Below, one piece after another: positions 16,649 to 24,771 of a stretch of 64,000 nt of DNA (its first letter is position 1; every line of letters starts with the position of its first letter). The notes below the pieces were generated by a model that worked only from the letters and a program-made list of their open reading frames with translations, was not told the origin of the DNA and searched no databases. Origin of the DNA: Pseudomonas brenneri (GTDB taxonomy: Bacteria > Pseudomonadota > Gammaproteobacteria > Pseudomonadales > Pseudomonadaceae); contig NZ_VFIL01000004.1 in assembly GCF_007858285.1 (NCBI RefSeq), positions 186,001 to 250,000 on the forward strand, read 5' to 3'. A program made the translations under genes and the position numbers.

Positions 16649-18031
16649 CTAGCCCGCCAGCGCGATGATCGCCGGCACACTGAGCACCGCCGTGTAATAC
16701 CCCATGAATTGCACGCCGGTGTTGAAACCCAGAAAGCGTGCCAGGAAACCACCCAGCAACCCCACCGTGACGATCACCAGCAGCCCAAGCAGACCGCCCT
16801 CCCAGATACCGATCACCAGCACCAGGCCGATAAACGTTGCGATCACCGCTTCGTGGCTGATCTTGCGCACCACAAAGGCGGCGGCGCCATGGGCAAAGTT
16901 CATGGTGAACGGGTAGGCCACCAGGATTGCCACGATCACGGCGAGCATGCCGTAGCCGAGGAAGTCCCAGGTGCTGAGCAAGTTGTGCAGGTTGTTGACC
17001 TGGCCGCTGGCGTTGTCCACCCAGAAGCGTGGCGGTGCGTTGAACAGTGGCGCAGCGGGGCCGGCAGCCACCGGGCTCAGGGGCAGACCGAAAGCCATCA
17101 GCGGGATCAGGGTTTCGGCAATGTAGGTGGACTCGGTAACTCCGTTTCGCGCGGTGATCACCGTGGTCAGGCGGTCGTACGCCTGCTTGATCCGCGCGCC
17201 GATCACTTCGCCCATGATCACCGTCATCGCCACCGGGCTGAACACGAACGTCGCGCTCGACACGCTGGCGGCCATGGCCGTGACTTTCACCTGGCGTCGG
17301 TTGATGACTTTGAACGGGTTGGGGAAGTAGCCGCTCCAGCCCTTGACGTCCGGCGCCAGGGAGAACACCCGGTATTCGTTGCGGCGCATGTGCTCGCGCT
17401 CACTTGGGGCCAACAGCGAAAACAGCGACGCAATCAGCGGCGCCACGGCGATGCCGAGGAAATAGCTGACTGACAGTTTCACCCCGTAGTGGCCGGTCAA
17501 GGCCTGCAACGCGACGATCACCACCACAAACGGCACCAGGGTCAGCACCGAGGCCCAGCGCCCGGCGGAGAAATAGGCAATGGCCAGGGCCGCACACAGG
17601 AACACCCACGGCGCGAACTGCTTGATCACCCCGCCAAACGGCGCCAGTAACACCGCGAACAGAACCGACAACGGCACCGCAATCAACGCCGCCACCGCGC
17701 CGCCGGTGATCATTTTGCGCAGGGCGATATGTGGCACGCCGAGTTTGCGCAGGTAGTTGGCGTCGCCAAGCAAGGCGGTGGCCACCGTATCACCGGGAAT
17801 GCCCAGCAGAGCCGTGGGCACCGCGTGGGTCATGTGCTTGGCCACCGCGCCCGCGAGGAAGAACGTCAACACCCCGGCAGGCGGTGCGCCGAGCAACACC
17901 ACCAGCATGGTCAACGGCGCCAGGGTGGCGGTTTCGTCGGTGCCCGAGACCAGGCCGATGGCGGAAAACACCACCGCCCCCAGCAGCCCCAAGGCGAACG
18001 CCATCATGATTTCATGCATCAGCATTTCCAT
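16649..18031 (-). CDS. TctA-type permease, probable mevalonate uptake
   Basis: The 460-residue, 11-12-helix protein follows the TctA (large subunit, tripartite tricarboxylate transporter) pattern, with SAIGLVSGTDETATLAPLTM near the start, LLGIPGDTVATALLGD at about 75-92 and a matching second half. The ATG at 18031 overlaps the stop of the upstream small subunit (TGATG); a GTG three bases earlier is also possible. No periplasmic TctC binding protein is encoded nearby, which is unusual. Operon context with HMG-CoA reductase and lyase points to mevalonate as substrate, by inference only. Confidence 0.82.
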   Translation of the reverse strand: MEMLMHEIMMAFALGLLGAVVFSAIGLVSGTDETATLAPLTMLVVLLGAPPAGVLTFFLAGAVAKHMTHAVPTALLGIPGDTVATALLGDANYLRKLGVPHIALRKMITGGAVAALIAVPLSVLFAVLLAPFGGVIKQFAPWVFLCAALAIAYFSAGRWASVLTLVPFVVVIVALQALTGHYGVKLSVSYFLGIAVAPLIASLFSLLAPSEREHMRRNEYRVFSLAPDVKGWSGYFPNPFKVINRRQVKVTAMAASVSSATFVFSPVAMTVIMGEVIGARIKQAYDRLTTVITARNGVTESTYIAETLIPLMAFGLPLSPVAAGPAAPLFNAPPRFWVDNASGQVNNLHNLLSTWDFLGYGMLAVIVAILVAYPFTMNFAHGAAAFVVRKISHEAVIATFIGLVLVIGIWEGGLLGLLVIVTVGLLGGFLARFLGFNTGVQFMGYYTAVLSVPAIIALAG

Positions 18032-18486
18032 CACGGTCGCCCTCCGTTCAGGTGCGCCTGTTCTTCACGAGCCTGGCCTTCACGGAACAAGTCGTACAGC
18101 TCCAGTTCGCGCAACTCGGCGATCACTTCGTCAGACAAGTCCTCCAACCGACCAAGGCTGCCGTACTCCTTGAGCAGATCGGCCACCACTTGTGCGCGAA
18201 ACGCCGGGTCCGCCGCGTGCTCCTGCACGTCACGCTTGGGCGGGAACAACTTGGCGCTGATCACGCCTGCACCCAGGCAGCCGAGCACGCCCACCAGCAT
18301 GGCGTAGGTCTTGGCCATCTGCGCCGACTCGACGATGGGTTGCAGCAGGTAATGTGCGCCGAAATACGCACCGAGGCTGACCACTGCACCGATGCCGATG
18401 GACAGCACCAGGTCGCGGCCATCGATGGTGTCGCCCCAGACCTCATAGAGGTTTTGCTTTTTTGGCGGTGAAAGAGGTTGCTGCAT
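18031..18486 (-). CDS. Small membrane protein in the TctB position
   Basis: The 151-residue protein has two hydrophobic segments (about 26-50 and 58-80) and then a charged, Glu-rich soluble tail (about 85-151, ending REEQAHLNGGRP). Typical TctB small subunits have four helices and little tail, so this is either a divergent TctB or another accessory subunit. It is coupled to the permease by a one-base overlap. GGAGG precedes the ATG. Confidence 0.7.
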   Translation of the reverse strand: MQQPLSPPKKQNLYEVWGDTIDGRDLVLSIGIGAVVSLGAYFGAHYLLQPIVESAQMAKTYAMLVGVLGCLGAGVISAKLFPPKRDVQEHAADPAFRAQVVADLLKEYGSLGRLEDLSDEVIAELRELELYDLFREGQAREEQAHLNGGRP

Positions 18487-18510
18487 GGTGCCCTCCGCGC
18501 CCTTGCGGGC

Positions 18511-18518
18511 TTGTTGTT
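18511..18518 (-). promoter_or_regulatory. Hfq/Crc catabolite-activity motif before the small permease subunit
   Basis: AACAACAA on the minus strand lies 25 bases before the ATG at 18486, inside an A-rich run (AATAAAAACAACAA) between the lyase stop and this gene. Confidence 0.5.
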
Positions 18519-18532
18519 TTTATTAAGGCTTT

Positions 18533-19435
18533 TTATGAGAAGCATTGACGCGCTTTTATGGCTTTCGCCACTCGCGAGCCGCCGACGCGCTGCAACTGGC
18601 TGTCGATAAACACGCCGACCTCGATCAATCGCTCAAGGTCGACACCGGTTGCCAAACCCTGATGTTCCAGCAGGTAGACCAACTCTTCGGTTGCCACATT
18701 ACCGGTGGCTCCCGGTGAATAAGGGCAGCCACCCAGGCCGGAGACGGAGCTGTCGAACACCCTGACCCCGGCCTCCAATGCCGCCTGGACGTTGGCCACG
18801 GCCATGCCATAGGTGTCATGGAAATGCCCGGCCAGGGCGCTGACTGGCACCTCTGCAGCACAGGCCGCGATCAGCCGGGAAGTGGCTTGCGCAGTACCGA
18901 CGCCGATGGTGTCGCCCAGGCTGATTTCATAACAGCCCATCTCATGCAGTGCCGTCGTCACCCGTGCCACGTCGCCGGGCGCAACCTCGCCACTGAACGG
19001 GCAACCCAACGCGCAGGACACATAACCACGCACCGCCACGCCTACCTCGCGCGCCTTGGCCAACACCGGACCAAAGCGCTCAAGGCTCTCGGCAATCGAG
19101 CAATTGATGTTCTTGCGGGAAAACGCCTCGGAGGCCGCCGCAAACACCGCCACCTCCCGACACCCCACCGCCAGCGCGGCGTCCAGGCCTTGCAGGTTGG
19201 GCACCAGGGCGCTGTAGGTCACCCCGGCTGGCTGCCCGAGACGGCGCAGCACCTCGTCGGTGCCGGCCATCTGCGGCACCCAGCGTGGCGAGACAAAGGC
19301 CCCCGCCTCCAGGGTTCTCAGCCCCGCCGCGACCAGCCCCTCCAACAGCGCCACGCGGGTTTCTACCGGCAGGCTGCGGGCCTCATTTTGCAGGCCATCG
19401 CGCGCGCTCACTTCCACCAACCGCACAGAGTCCAC
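18533..19435 (-). CDS. mvaB: Hydroxymethylglutaryl-CoA lyase
   Basis: The 300-residue TIM-barrel enzyme cleaves HMG-CoA to acetoacetate and acetyl-CoA. It shows the RDGLQNE motif at about 13-19 and the signature GLGGCPYSPGATGNVATE with the catalytic Cys near residue 237. It starts with GTG two bases after the mvaA stop, so the pair is coupled. With HMG-CoA reductase working in the oxidative direction it completes mevalonate breakdown. A leucine-pathway lyase (LiuE) is the alternative, but no liu genes are near. Confidence 0.93.
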   Translation of the reverse strand: MDSVRLVEVSARDGLQNEARSLPVETRVALLEGLVAAGLRTLEAGAFVSPRWVPQMAGTDEVLRRLGQPAGVTYSALVPNLQGLDAALAVGCREVAVFAAASEAFSRKNINCSIAESLERFGPVLAKAREVGVAVRGYVSCALGCPFSGEVAPGDVARVTTALHEMGCYEISLGDTIGVGTAQATSRLIAACAAEVPVSALAGHFHDTYGMAVANVQAALEAGVRVFDSSVSGLGGCPYSPGATGNVATEELVYLLEHQGLATGVDLERLIEVGVFIDSQLQRVGGSRVAKAIKARQCFS

Positions 19436-19437
19436 GG

Positions 19438-20724
19438 TTACTGCCCGCGCTTTTCAAGCAACAGCTCGGCGGCCCGATCAGCGCGCACGTCATGGCTCTC
19501 GACCATGCGTTTGACCAGCCAGTCCAACTCTTCACCACGGGCGCCGGCCGACAACGCAACGTTGCGCGCATGCAAGGCCATATGCCCGCGCTGGATGCCT
19601 TCGGTGGCCAGGGCACGCAAGGCGCCGAGGTTCTGCGCCAGGCCCACGGCCACGGCGATCTCCCCCAGTTCCTGGGCAGTCTTCACGCCCAGAATGCGCA
19701 GCGACAATTGCGCCAGCGGATGGGTCTTCGTCGCCCCGCCCACCAGCCCCAGCGGCATTGGCATCTCAAGGGTGCCGACCAAGTGCCCGGCGCTGTCCTT
19801 TTCCCAGGTGGTCAGCGAGCCGTAGTGACCGTTGCGGCAGGCGTAGGCATGGGCGCCCGCCTCCACGGCACGCCAGTCATTGCCGGTGGCCACCACCAAC
19901 GGGTCGATGCCGTTCATGATCCCTTTGTTATGGGTCGCAGCGCGGTACGGGTCGATCACCGCAAAGGTGTAGGCGTCGATGATCCCTTCAATGACTTCTT
20001 CACCGCTGTACGCGGCGGTGGCCAGATGCTCAGGGGCGATGCGCAACTGGGCACGGGACAGGCGCAGGTCCGCAAGGTTGGACAAGATGCGCAGGCGCAC
20101 CTTGCCGCCAGTCAAGCGTTCCATCAGCGGCGCCACGGCTTCAGCCATGGTGTTGACAGTGTTGGCGCCCATGGCATCGCGCACATCGACGATCAGGTGC
20201 GCCACCAGCATCGGCCCGCGCGGGCTGTCGGCAAAGGTATGGACCTCGATGTCGCGGCAACCGCCACCCAGCTTGATCAGCAATTGGTCCTTGCTGTTGG
20301 CCTGGGCGATGATTTCATCCTTGTGCCGCAACAGGCTCAGGCGCGCATTGAACGGGTCAGTAATCCCGACAATCTGCACTTGCGCACGCATCAATGGCGC
20401 GCTGCTGGAGGTCTGGAAACCGCCGGCGTGACGGGTCAGCTTGGCCATGAACGAGGCCGCGGCGACCACCGAGGGTTCTTCCACCACCAACGGGATCAGG
20501 ACGTCGCGGCCGTTGACCTGGAAGTTGCTGGCCACGGCGTAAGGCAATTCAAAAGTGCCGATCACGTTTTCGATCATGCCATCGGCGATCTCCAGGGGCA
20601 GCGCGCCAGCCCCGCGCAACAGGTCGGCATCTGCCGCGCTGAGGCCCAACAGTTGCTGGAGGTGGTCAAGACGCTGGCGGGGGGACAGGCTACGAAAATT
20701 GGGCAAGCGCGAATCGATTGGCAT
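19438..20724 (-). CDS. mvaA: Class II (degradative) HMG-CoA reductase
   Basis: The 428-residue enzyme matches the P. mevalonii type: [20 protein letters not shown] with the catalytic Glu near 52, [13 protein letters not shown] near 190, [12 protein letters not shown] with the catalytic Lys near 270, and a late His in VESHDVRAD near 410. The length fits class II enzymes, which oxidise mevalonate plus CoA to HMG-CoA with NAD+. AAGGAG precedes the ATG. It is the first gene of the operon mvaA-mvaB-small subunit-permease-porin and diverges from a MocR regulator. Confidence 0.95.
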   Translation of the reverse strand: MPIDSRLPNFRSLSPRQRLDHLQQLLGLSAADADLLRGAGALPLEIADGMIENVIGTFELPYAVASNFQVNGRDVLIPLVVEEPSVVAAASFMAKLTRHAGGFQTSSSAPLMRAQVQIVGITDPFNARLSLLRHKDEIIAQANSKDQLLIKLGGGCRDIEVHTFADSPRGPMLVAHLIVDVRDAMGANTVNTMAEAVAPLMERLTGGKVRLRILSNLADLRLSRAQLRIAPEHLATAAYSGEEVIEGIIDAYTFAVIDPYRAATHNKGIMNGIDPLVVATGNDWRAVEAGAHAYACRNGHYGSLTTWEKDSAGHLVGTLEMPMPLGLVGGATKTHPLAQLSLRILGVKTAQELGEIAVAVGLAQNLGALRALATEGIQRGHMALHARNVALSAGARGEELDWLVKRMVESHDVRADRAAELLLEKRGQ

Positions 20725-20746
20725 CAGGGGCTCCTTGGGGAGTCAT

Positions 20747-20754
20747 TTGTTATT
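20747..20754 (-). promoter_or_regulatory. Hfq/Crc catabolite-activity motif in the mvaA leader
   Basis: AATAACAA on the minus strand lies 23 bases before the mvaA ATG and just upstream of its Shine-Dalgarno sequence. Confidence 0.55.
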
Positions 20755-20793
20755 GGATGACGCCAAATTGCCCGATCTGTAGCCTTGAAAGAA

Positions 20794-20828
20794 GGTACAG
20801 TTTTGCCGGACAGTTACGCGACTGTACC
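20794..20828. promoter_or_regulatory. Candidate MocR operator in the mvaA-regulator intergenic region
   Basis: GGTACAG at 20794-20800 is the exact inverted partner of CTGTACC at 20822-20828. A third ACAGT lies between them at 20810-20814, so the motif occurs as two direct copies and one inverted copy. MocR regulators often use such mixed repeats. It sits between divergent mvaA and the regulator. Confidence 0.5.
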
Positions 20829-20858
20829 CATAACAAGCACCCCACGAGGAAATGCCCC

Positions 20859-22238
20859 ATGGCGCGCTCGACCCTCGCGCAGCAGGTAGCCAGCGCCATC
20901 GCCCAGCAAATCACCGATGGCGCCCTGAAAGCCGGCGAAAAGCTGCCGTCGCTGCGCGAATACATGCGCCTGCACGGTCATTCGAAAAATACCGTGATCA
21001 CCGCCTACGAACACCTGGCCGCCGAAGGCTTGGTGGAGGCCCGCCACGGACAGGGGTTTTTTGTCATCAAGCGCGTGGCCCAGCCCCGCGAAGAAGACGA
21101 CAGCCTGCCCTACAACCGGGCGCTGGACACCATCTGGATGATGCGCCAGCAGTTCCTGCGCGACCCTGGGCATTCGCCCCTGGGGGAAGGTTTCCCGCCG
21201 GTCGAATGGCTGATGGATATGCGCCTGGACAAGTTCCATCGCCAGGTGGTGCGGGCCGGTGTCACCACTTTGTTTCGCTATGGCACGCGCCTGGGCAACG
21301 CCGGGCTGCGCGCACGCCTGGTCCAGAAGCTGGCGGACTACAACATCAAGGTTTCGACCCGCCAGTTGGTCACAACGCTTGGGGCCAACCATGCCATGGA
21401 CCTGATCATCCGCCGCTACGTCAACCCGGGCGACCCGGTGCTGGTGGAAGACCCGGGCTACTACCCGCTGTTCGGCAAACTGCAATTGCAAGGCGCGAGC
21501 ATGCTCGGCGTGCCACGCGAGCCCGACGGGCCGAACCTGGAGGTGTTGGAACAGTTGCTCAAGGCCCATCGCCCCAAGCTGTTCTTCCTGCAATCGATCG
21601 GGCATAACCCCACGGGCTCGGACCTGTCACCGGCCAAGGCGCACCAGTTGCTGCGCATCGCCGAAACCTATGACCTGCTGCTGGTGGAAAACGACGCCAT
21701 GGCCGATTTCAAGCCCAGCTCGGCGATCAAACTCTCGGCCCTGGACCAACTCAACCGCACGTTGTACCTGGGCAGTTTTTCCAAGTCGGTGTCGGCGGCG
21801 CTGCGGGTGGGGTTTATCGCCGGCAGCAAGCAGCGGGTCGAAGAGTTGGCCGATATCAAGATGATCCTGCATAACAGCGGCGCCGAGTACAGCGAGCGGA
21901 CCATCGACGTGATTCTCGGCGAAGGTCAGTTCCTGCGGCACTTGTCGCGCCTGCAAGATCGCCTGCGCCAGGCCACCGCCCGCGGCCTGGCCTTGCTCGA
22001 CGAACTGGGTGCCGAAGTATTTTGTCGCCCCGAACAAAGCCTGTACCTGTGGGCGCGTTTCCCCCAGGTCGACGACGCCAACCTGCTGACCCGCCTGTGC
22101 CTGGCCGAGGGCGTGATGCTCGCACCAGGGGCGATTTTCTCCACCCAACCCAAGAGCGTCGTGCCCTGGACCCGGCTCAACGTGGCGTATCTGGATGACC
22201 CGGTGTTCTGTCGGATCATCCGGCAAATGCAGCAATAA
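20859..22238 (+). CDS. MocR-type transcription regulator (GntR HTH plus aminotransferase domain)
   Basis: The 459-residue protein begins with a GntR winged helix (about 1-75: LREYMRLHGHSKNTVITAYEHLAAEGLVE) followed by a fold-type I aminotransferase-like domain (about 110-455) with the PLP-lysine segment YLGSFSKSVSAALRVGF near 305-320 and NPTGSDLSP. Such proteins sense PLP or amino-group ligands and often regulate the adjacent divergent operon. GAGGA precedes the ATG at 20859. Its likely target is the mvaA operon. Confidence 0.88.
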   Translation: MARSTLAQQVASAIAQQITDGALKAGEKLPSLREYMRLHGHSKNTVITAYEHLAAEGLVEARHGQGFFVIKRVAQPREEDDSLPYNRALDTIWMMRQQFLRDPGHSPLGEGFPPVEWLMDMRLDKFHRQVVRAGVTTLFRYGTRLGNAGLRARLVQKLADYNIKVSTRQLVTTLGANHAMDLIIRRYVNPGDPVLVEDPGYYPLFGKLQLQGASMLGVPREPDGPNLEVLEQLLKAHRPKLFFLQSIGHNPTGSDLSPAKAHQLLRIAETYDLLLVENDAMADFKPSSAIKLSALDQLNRTLYLGSFSKSVSAALRVGFIAGSKQRVEELADIKMILHNSGAEYSERTIDVILGEGQFLRHLSRLQDRLRQATARGLALLDELGAEVFCRPEQSLYLWARFPQVDDANLLTRLCLAEGVMLAPGAIFSTQPKSVVPWTRLNVAYLDDPVFCRIIRQMQQ

Positions 22239-22274
22239 ACCGCAATCAATAGGAATGTGCCGAAAGATTTGCCA

Positions 22275-22303
22275 GAATGCGCAACTTAGAAACATTCGCA
22301 TTC
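22275..22303. promoter_or_regulatory. Inverted repeat before the two-component operon
   Basis: GAATGCG (22275-22281) and CGCATTC (22297-22303) form a perfect 7-bp inverted repeat with 15 bases between, and ATTCGC is repeated in tandem at its right side. It lies 14 bases before the response regulator ATG and could be an autoregulatory site. Confidence 0.35.
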
Positions 22304-22316
22304 GCAGGATATTCCC

Positions 22317-23036
22317 ATGCACGCCCACCCTTCGCTCCCCGCTGCGCGTCGCATCCTCGCCGTCGAGGATGACCCGGTGCTCGCCGCCCATCTGGACAGC
22401 CACCTGGGCCAACGTGGCTTCGAGGTCACGTTGCGCCAGAACGGTGGAGAAATCGTCGAGTTGGTGCGCGCCCAGCCTTTTGACCTGATCCTGATGGATA
22501 TCATGCTGCCAGGCAGCAGCGGCCTGGAGGTGCTCGCGCAACTACGCCGGCATCAACGGGTGCCGGTGATCCTGATGTCAGCCCTCGGCGCCGAACAGGA
22601 TCGCATCACCGGGTTCAGCCAGGGGGCCGACGATTACCTGCCCAAGCCGTTCAGCATGTTGGAAATGGATGTGCGCATCGATGCGATCCTGCGCCGCGTG
22701 GCCTATGAACATGAGGTGCCCGGCACGGCGCGCAATGAGGACCCACAGCTGACGTTCGACGAGCAACGCAACGATGTCAGCCTCAATGAGCAGTGGGCCG
22801 ACCTGACCACGACCGAGTATCGGGTACTGGAAACCCTGGTGGCCCATGTCGATGAGGTGCTGACCAAGGCATTCCTGTACCAGCAGGTGATGCACCGCGC
22901 CTATTCCCGGCATGATCGCAGCCTGGACATGCATGTCAGCCGCATCCGCCGCAAGTTGCAGGCCATCGGCTACACCGCCGGACGCGTGGAGACGGTCAGG
23001 AGCACCGGCTACATCCTGACCCGGCTGGCGCCATGA
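22317..23036 (+). CDS. OmpR-family response regulator
   Basis: The 239-residue protein has a receiver domain with the acidic pair ED at 17-18, phospho-acceptor Asp61 (LILMDIMLPG) and Lys near 112 (YLPKPF), then an OmpR-type winged helix (about 135-237, ending VRSTGYIL). Its stop overlaps the kinase start by ATGA. The closest sort by appearance is the PfeR/PirR group controlling siderophore uptake, which would fit the iron-linked genes downstream, but no siderophore receptor is adjacent. Confidence 0.9.
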   Translation: MHAHPSLPAARRILAVEDDPVLAAHLDSHLGQRGFEVTLRQNGGEIVELVRAQPFDLILMDIMLPGSSGLEVLAQLRRHQRVPVILMSALGAEQDRITGFSQGADDYLPKPFSMLEMDVRIDAILRRVAYEHEVPGTARNEDPQLTFDEQRNDVSLNEQWADLTTTEYRVLETLVAHVDEVLTKAFLYQQVMHRAYSRHDRSLDMHVSRIRRKLQAIGYTAGRVETVRSTGYILTRLAP

Positions 23037-24373
23037 GGCTGCCCCACCGTCATTCGCTGTTGTGGAAACTGATCGGCCTACTGGCGGTGCTGTGCTTGCT
23101 GGTGGTCAGCCTGCAAGTGGATGTGAGCCAGCGTATCCAGGAAGCCACTGCGCGCTTGCCCGCGCCCACCCGGCAAGTTCTTACCGATTATGCGCAGCAG
23201 GCCGAAGCCGCCTGGCATGAGCGCGGCGCGGCGGGCGTCGACGAGTTCCTGAATACCTTGCGCGCCAGGGAGCAGGTGTGGGCGGTGGTGGTGGATGAGC
23301 ACCATTCGCTGTCTTCCCAGGCACTGACCAGGCTTGAACGGCGCAAGTTGGATTTCGTGCGCCGGATCGACTGGCCGGTGGGTCGCCCCGGTGGCCGGCC
23401 AACGTTTTATATCCCGTTCAGCGATGGCCAATCGCGGCTGGTGATGGAGTTGCCCTTGCACCTGGACCCGCGCAAGGACAATGGCCGCTGGAACATCCTC
23501 CTGCAACACGTACTGCCGGCCTCACTGGCGCTGTTGTTCGGCGTGCTGTTGTACCGGGTGCTGATTTCGCCGCTGGTGATCCTGCGGCGCCAGGCCAATG
23601 CGCTGAGCGCCGGTGACCTGGCGTCACGGGTCGGGCCCCAGGTGACACGCCGCCGCGATGAGCTGGGCGAGTTGGCCCGGGCCTTCGACCATATGGCCGA
23701 GCGCCTGGAGAGCACCGTGGTCCTGCAGCGGCGCTTGCTGCGGGACTTGTCCCACGAACTGCGTACGCCCTTGAGTCGGTTGCGGGTGGCCGGTGAGCGC
23801 GAGCCCGACCCAACGGCATTGCGCCAACGCCTGGAGCGCGAAGTGCAAGGCATGGAACGTTTGATCGGCAGCACCCTGGAGCTGGTCTGGCTGGATACCG
23901 AACGCCCGTCGATGCCGGTGGAAGCGGTGGAGATGGAGCCGTTGTGGGACCTGTTGCGCGAAGACGCCTGCTTTGAAAGCGGCTGGTCGAGCGAGCGCCT
24001 GCCTTGCGAGCTGCCCGCAGGCGTTTGGGTGCTGGGCAACCTCAATGGCCTGGCCCAGGCCCTGGAAAACATCCTGCGCAATGCTATCCGCCACTCCCCA
24101 GAACAGGGTGTGGTGCGCCTGACCGGTAAGCTTGAGGGCGATTTCTGGCACCTGTGCATTCAGGATCAGGGGCCGGGGATCGAGCCGGACAAGCTGGAGC
24201 AGATCTTCCTGCCCTTCACCCGCCTCAATGCCGCCCGCCCGGGCGGTGACGGTTATGGCCTGGGCTTGTCGATTGCGCGCAGCATCGTGCAGTTGCAGGG
24301 CGGCACGTTATGGGCGCAAAACACCACGCCCGGCCTGTGCCTGCATCTGCGGCTCAAAGTGTATAAGTTGTAA
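23033..24373 (+). CDS. Membrane sensor histidine kinase
   Basis: The 446-residue kinase has membrane helices at about 9-27 and 158-178 around a periplasmic sensor of roughly 130 residues, a HAMP domain (about 180-232), the HisKA box LLRDLSHELRTPLSRL with His241, and an ATPase domain with the N box NILRNAIRHSP and DQGPGIEPDKLEQIF. It is translationally coupled to the response regulator. The ligand is unknown; the neighbouring PepSY genes suggest iron or a ferric chelate. Confidence 0.9.
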   Translation: MRLPHRHSLLWKLIGLLAVLCLLVVSLQVDVSQRIQEATARLPAPTRQVLTDYAQQAEAAWHERGAAGVDEFLNTLRAREQVWAVVVDEHHSLSSQALTRLERRKLDFVRRIDWPVGRPGGRPTFYIPFSDGQSRLVMELPLHLDPRKDNGRWNILLQHVLPASLALLFGVLLYRVLISPLVILRRQANALSAGDLASRVGPQVTRRRDELGELARAFDHMAERLESTVVLQRRLLRDLSHELRTPLSRLRVAGEREPDPTALRQRLEREVQGMERLIGSTLELVWLDTERPSMPVEAVEMEPLWDLLREDACFESGWSSERLPCELPAGVWVLGNLNGLAQALENILRNAIRHSPEQGVVRLTGKLEGDFWHLCIQDQGPGIEPDKLEQIFLPFTRLNAARPGGDGYGLGLSIARSIVQLQGGTLWAQNTTPGLCLHLRLKVYKL

Positions 24374-24391
24374 ATTGCGTTTACTCCCATA

Positions 24392-24406
24392 TGAGAATCA
24401 CTAGCA
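24392..24406 (+). promoter_or_regulatory. Fur-box-like site before the DUF3649-PepSY-DUF3325 genes
   Basis: TGAGAAT-C-ACTAGCA matches the 7-1-7 Fur consensus TGATAAT-N-ATTATCA at 11 of 14 informative positions. It lies just after the kinase stop and 78 bases before the DUF3649 gene. Confidence 0.5.
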
Positions 24407-24483
24407 TTGGCGCCATGCATTACTTGTGACCAACTCGATCCCAAAGGGGTTGTGTTGCCTGATCTGGCCCCGATGAGCCCACC

Positions 24484-24771
24484 ATGAAAAGCAAATCCCC
24501 TGCCTGGCCGACACTCTCGCGGATTGTCGCCGCGCTGATCGGCGGCTACCTGTTTACCTATGCGTTTACCGCCGCCCTGGCGCGCCTGTTGCCCATGGAC
24601 AAGGTTGATGCCCTGGTCGTCGCGACCCTGCCTTCTTTCCTGATCTACACCCTGGTAATCCTCTGGGCCTTTGGCTGTCGCAACGCCTGGCGCGCCTGGG
24701 CCGGAGTGGCCCTGGCGCTGCCATTGGCCGCCATCGGGTTCTGGCCACAATGGCGCGAGGTGCTGGGATGA
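24484..24771 (+). CDS. DUF3649 small membrane protein
   Basis: The 95-residue protein has three hydrophobic segments (about 11-31, 40-63, 66-86) and matches the DUF3649 type usually found in front of PepSY iron-uptake proteins. The function is not established; a role with the following PepSY protein in handling or reducing ferric siderophores is inferred. The stop overlaps the next start by ATGA. Confidence 0.82.
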   Translation: MKSKSPAWPTLSRIVAALIGGYLFTYAFTAALARLLPMDKVDALVVATLPSFLIYTLVILWAFGCRNAWRAWAGVALALPLAAIGFWPQWREVLG

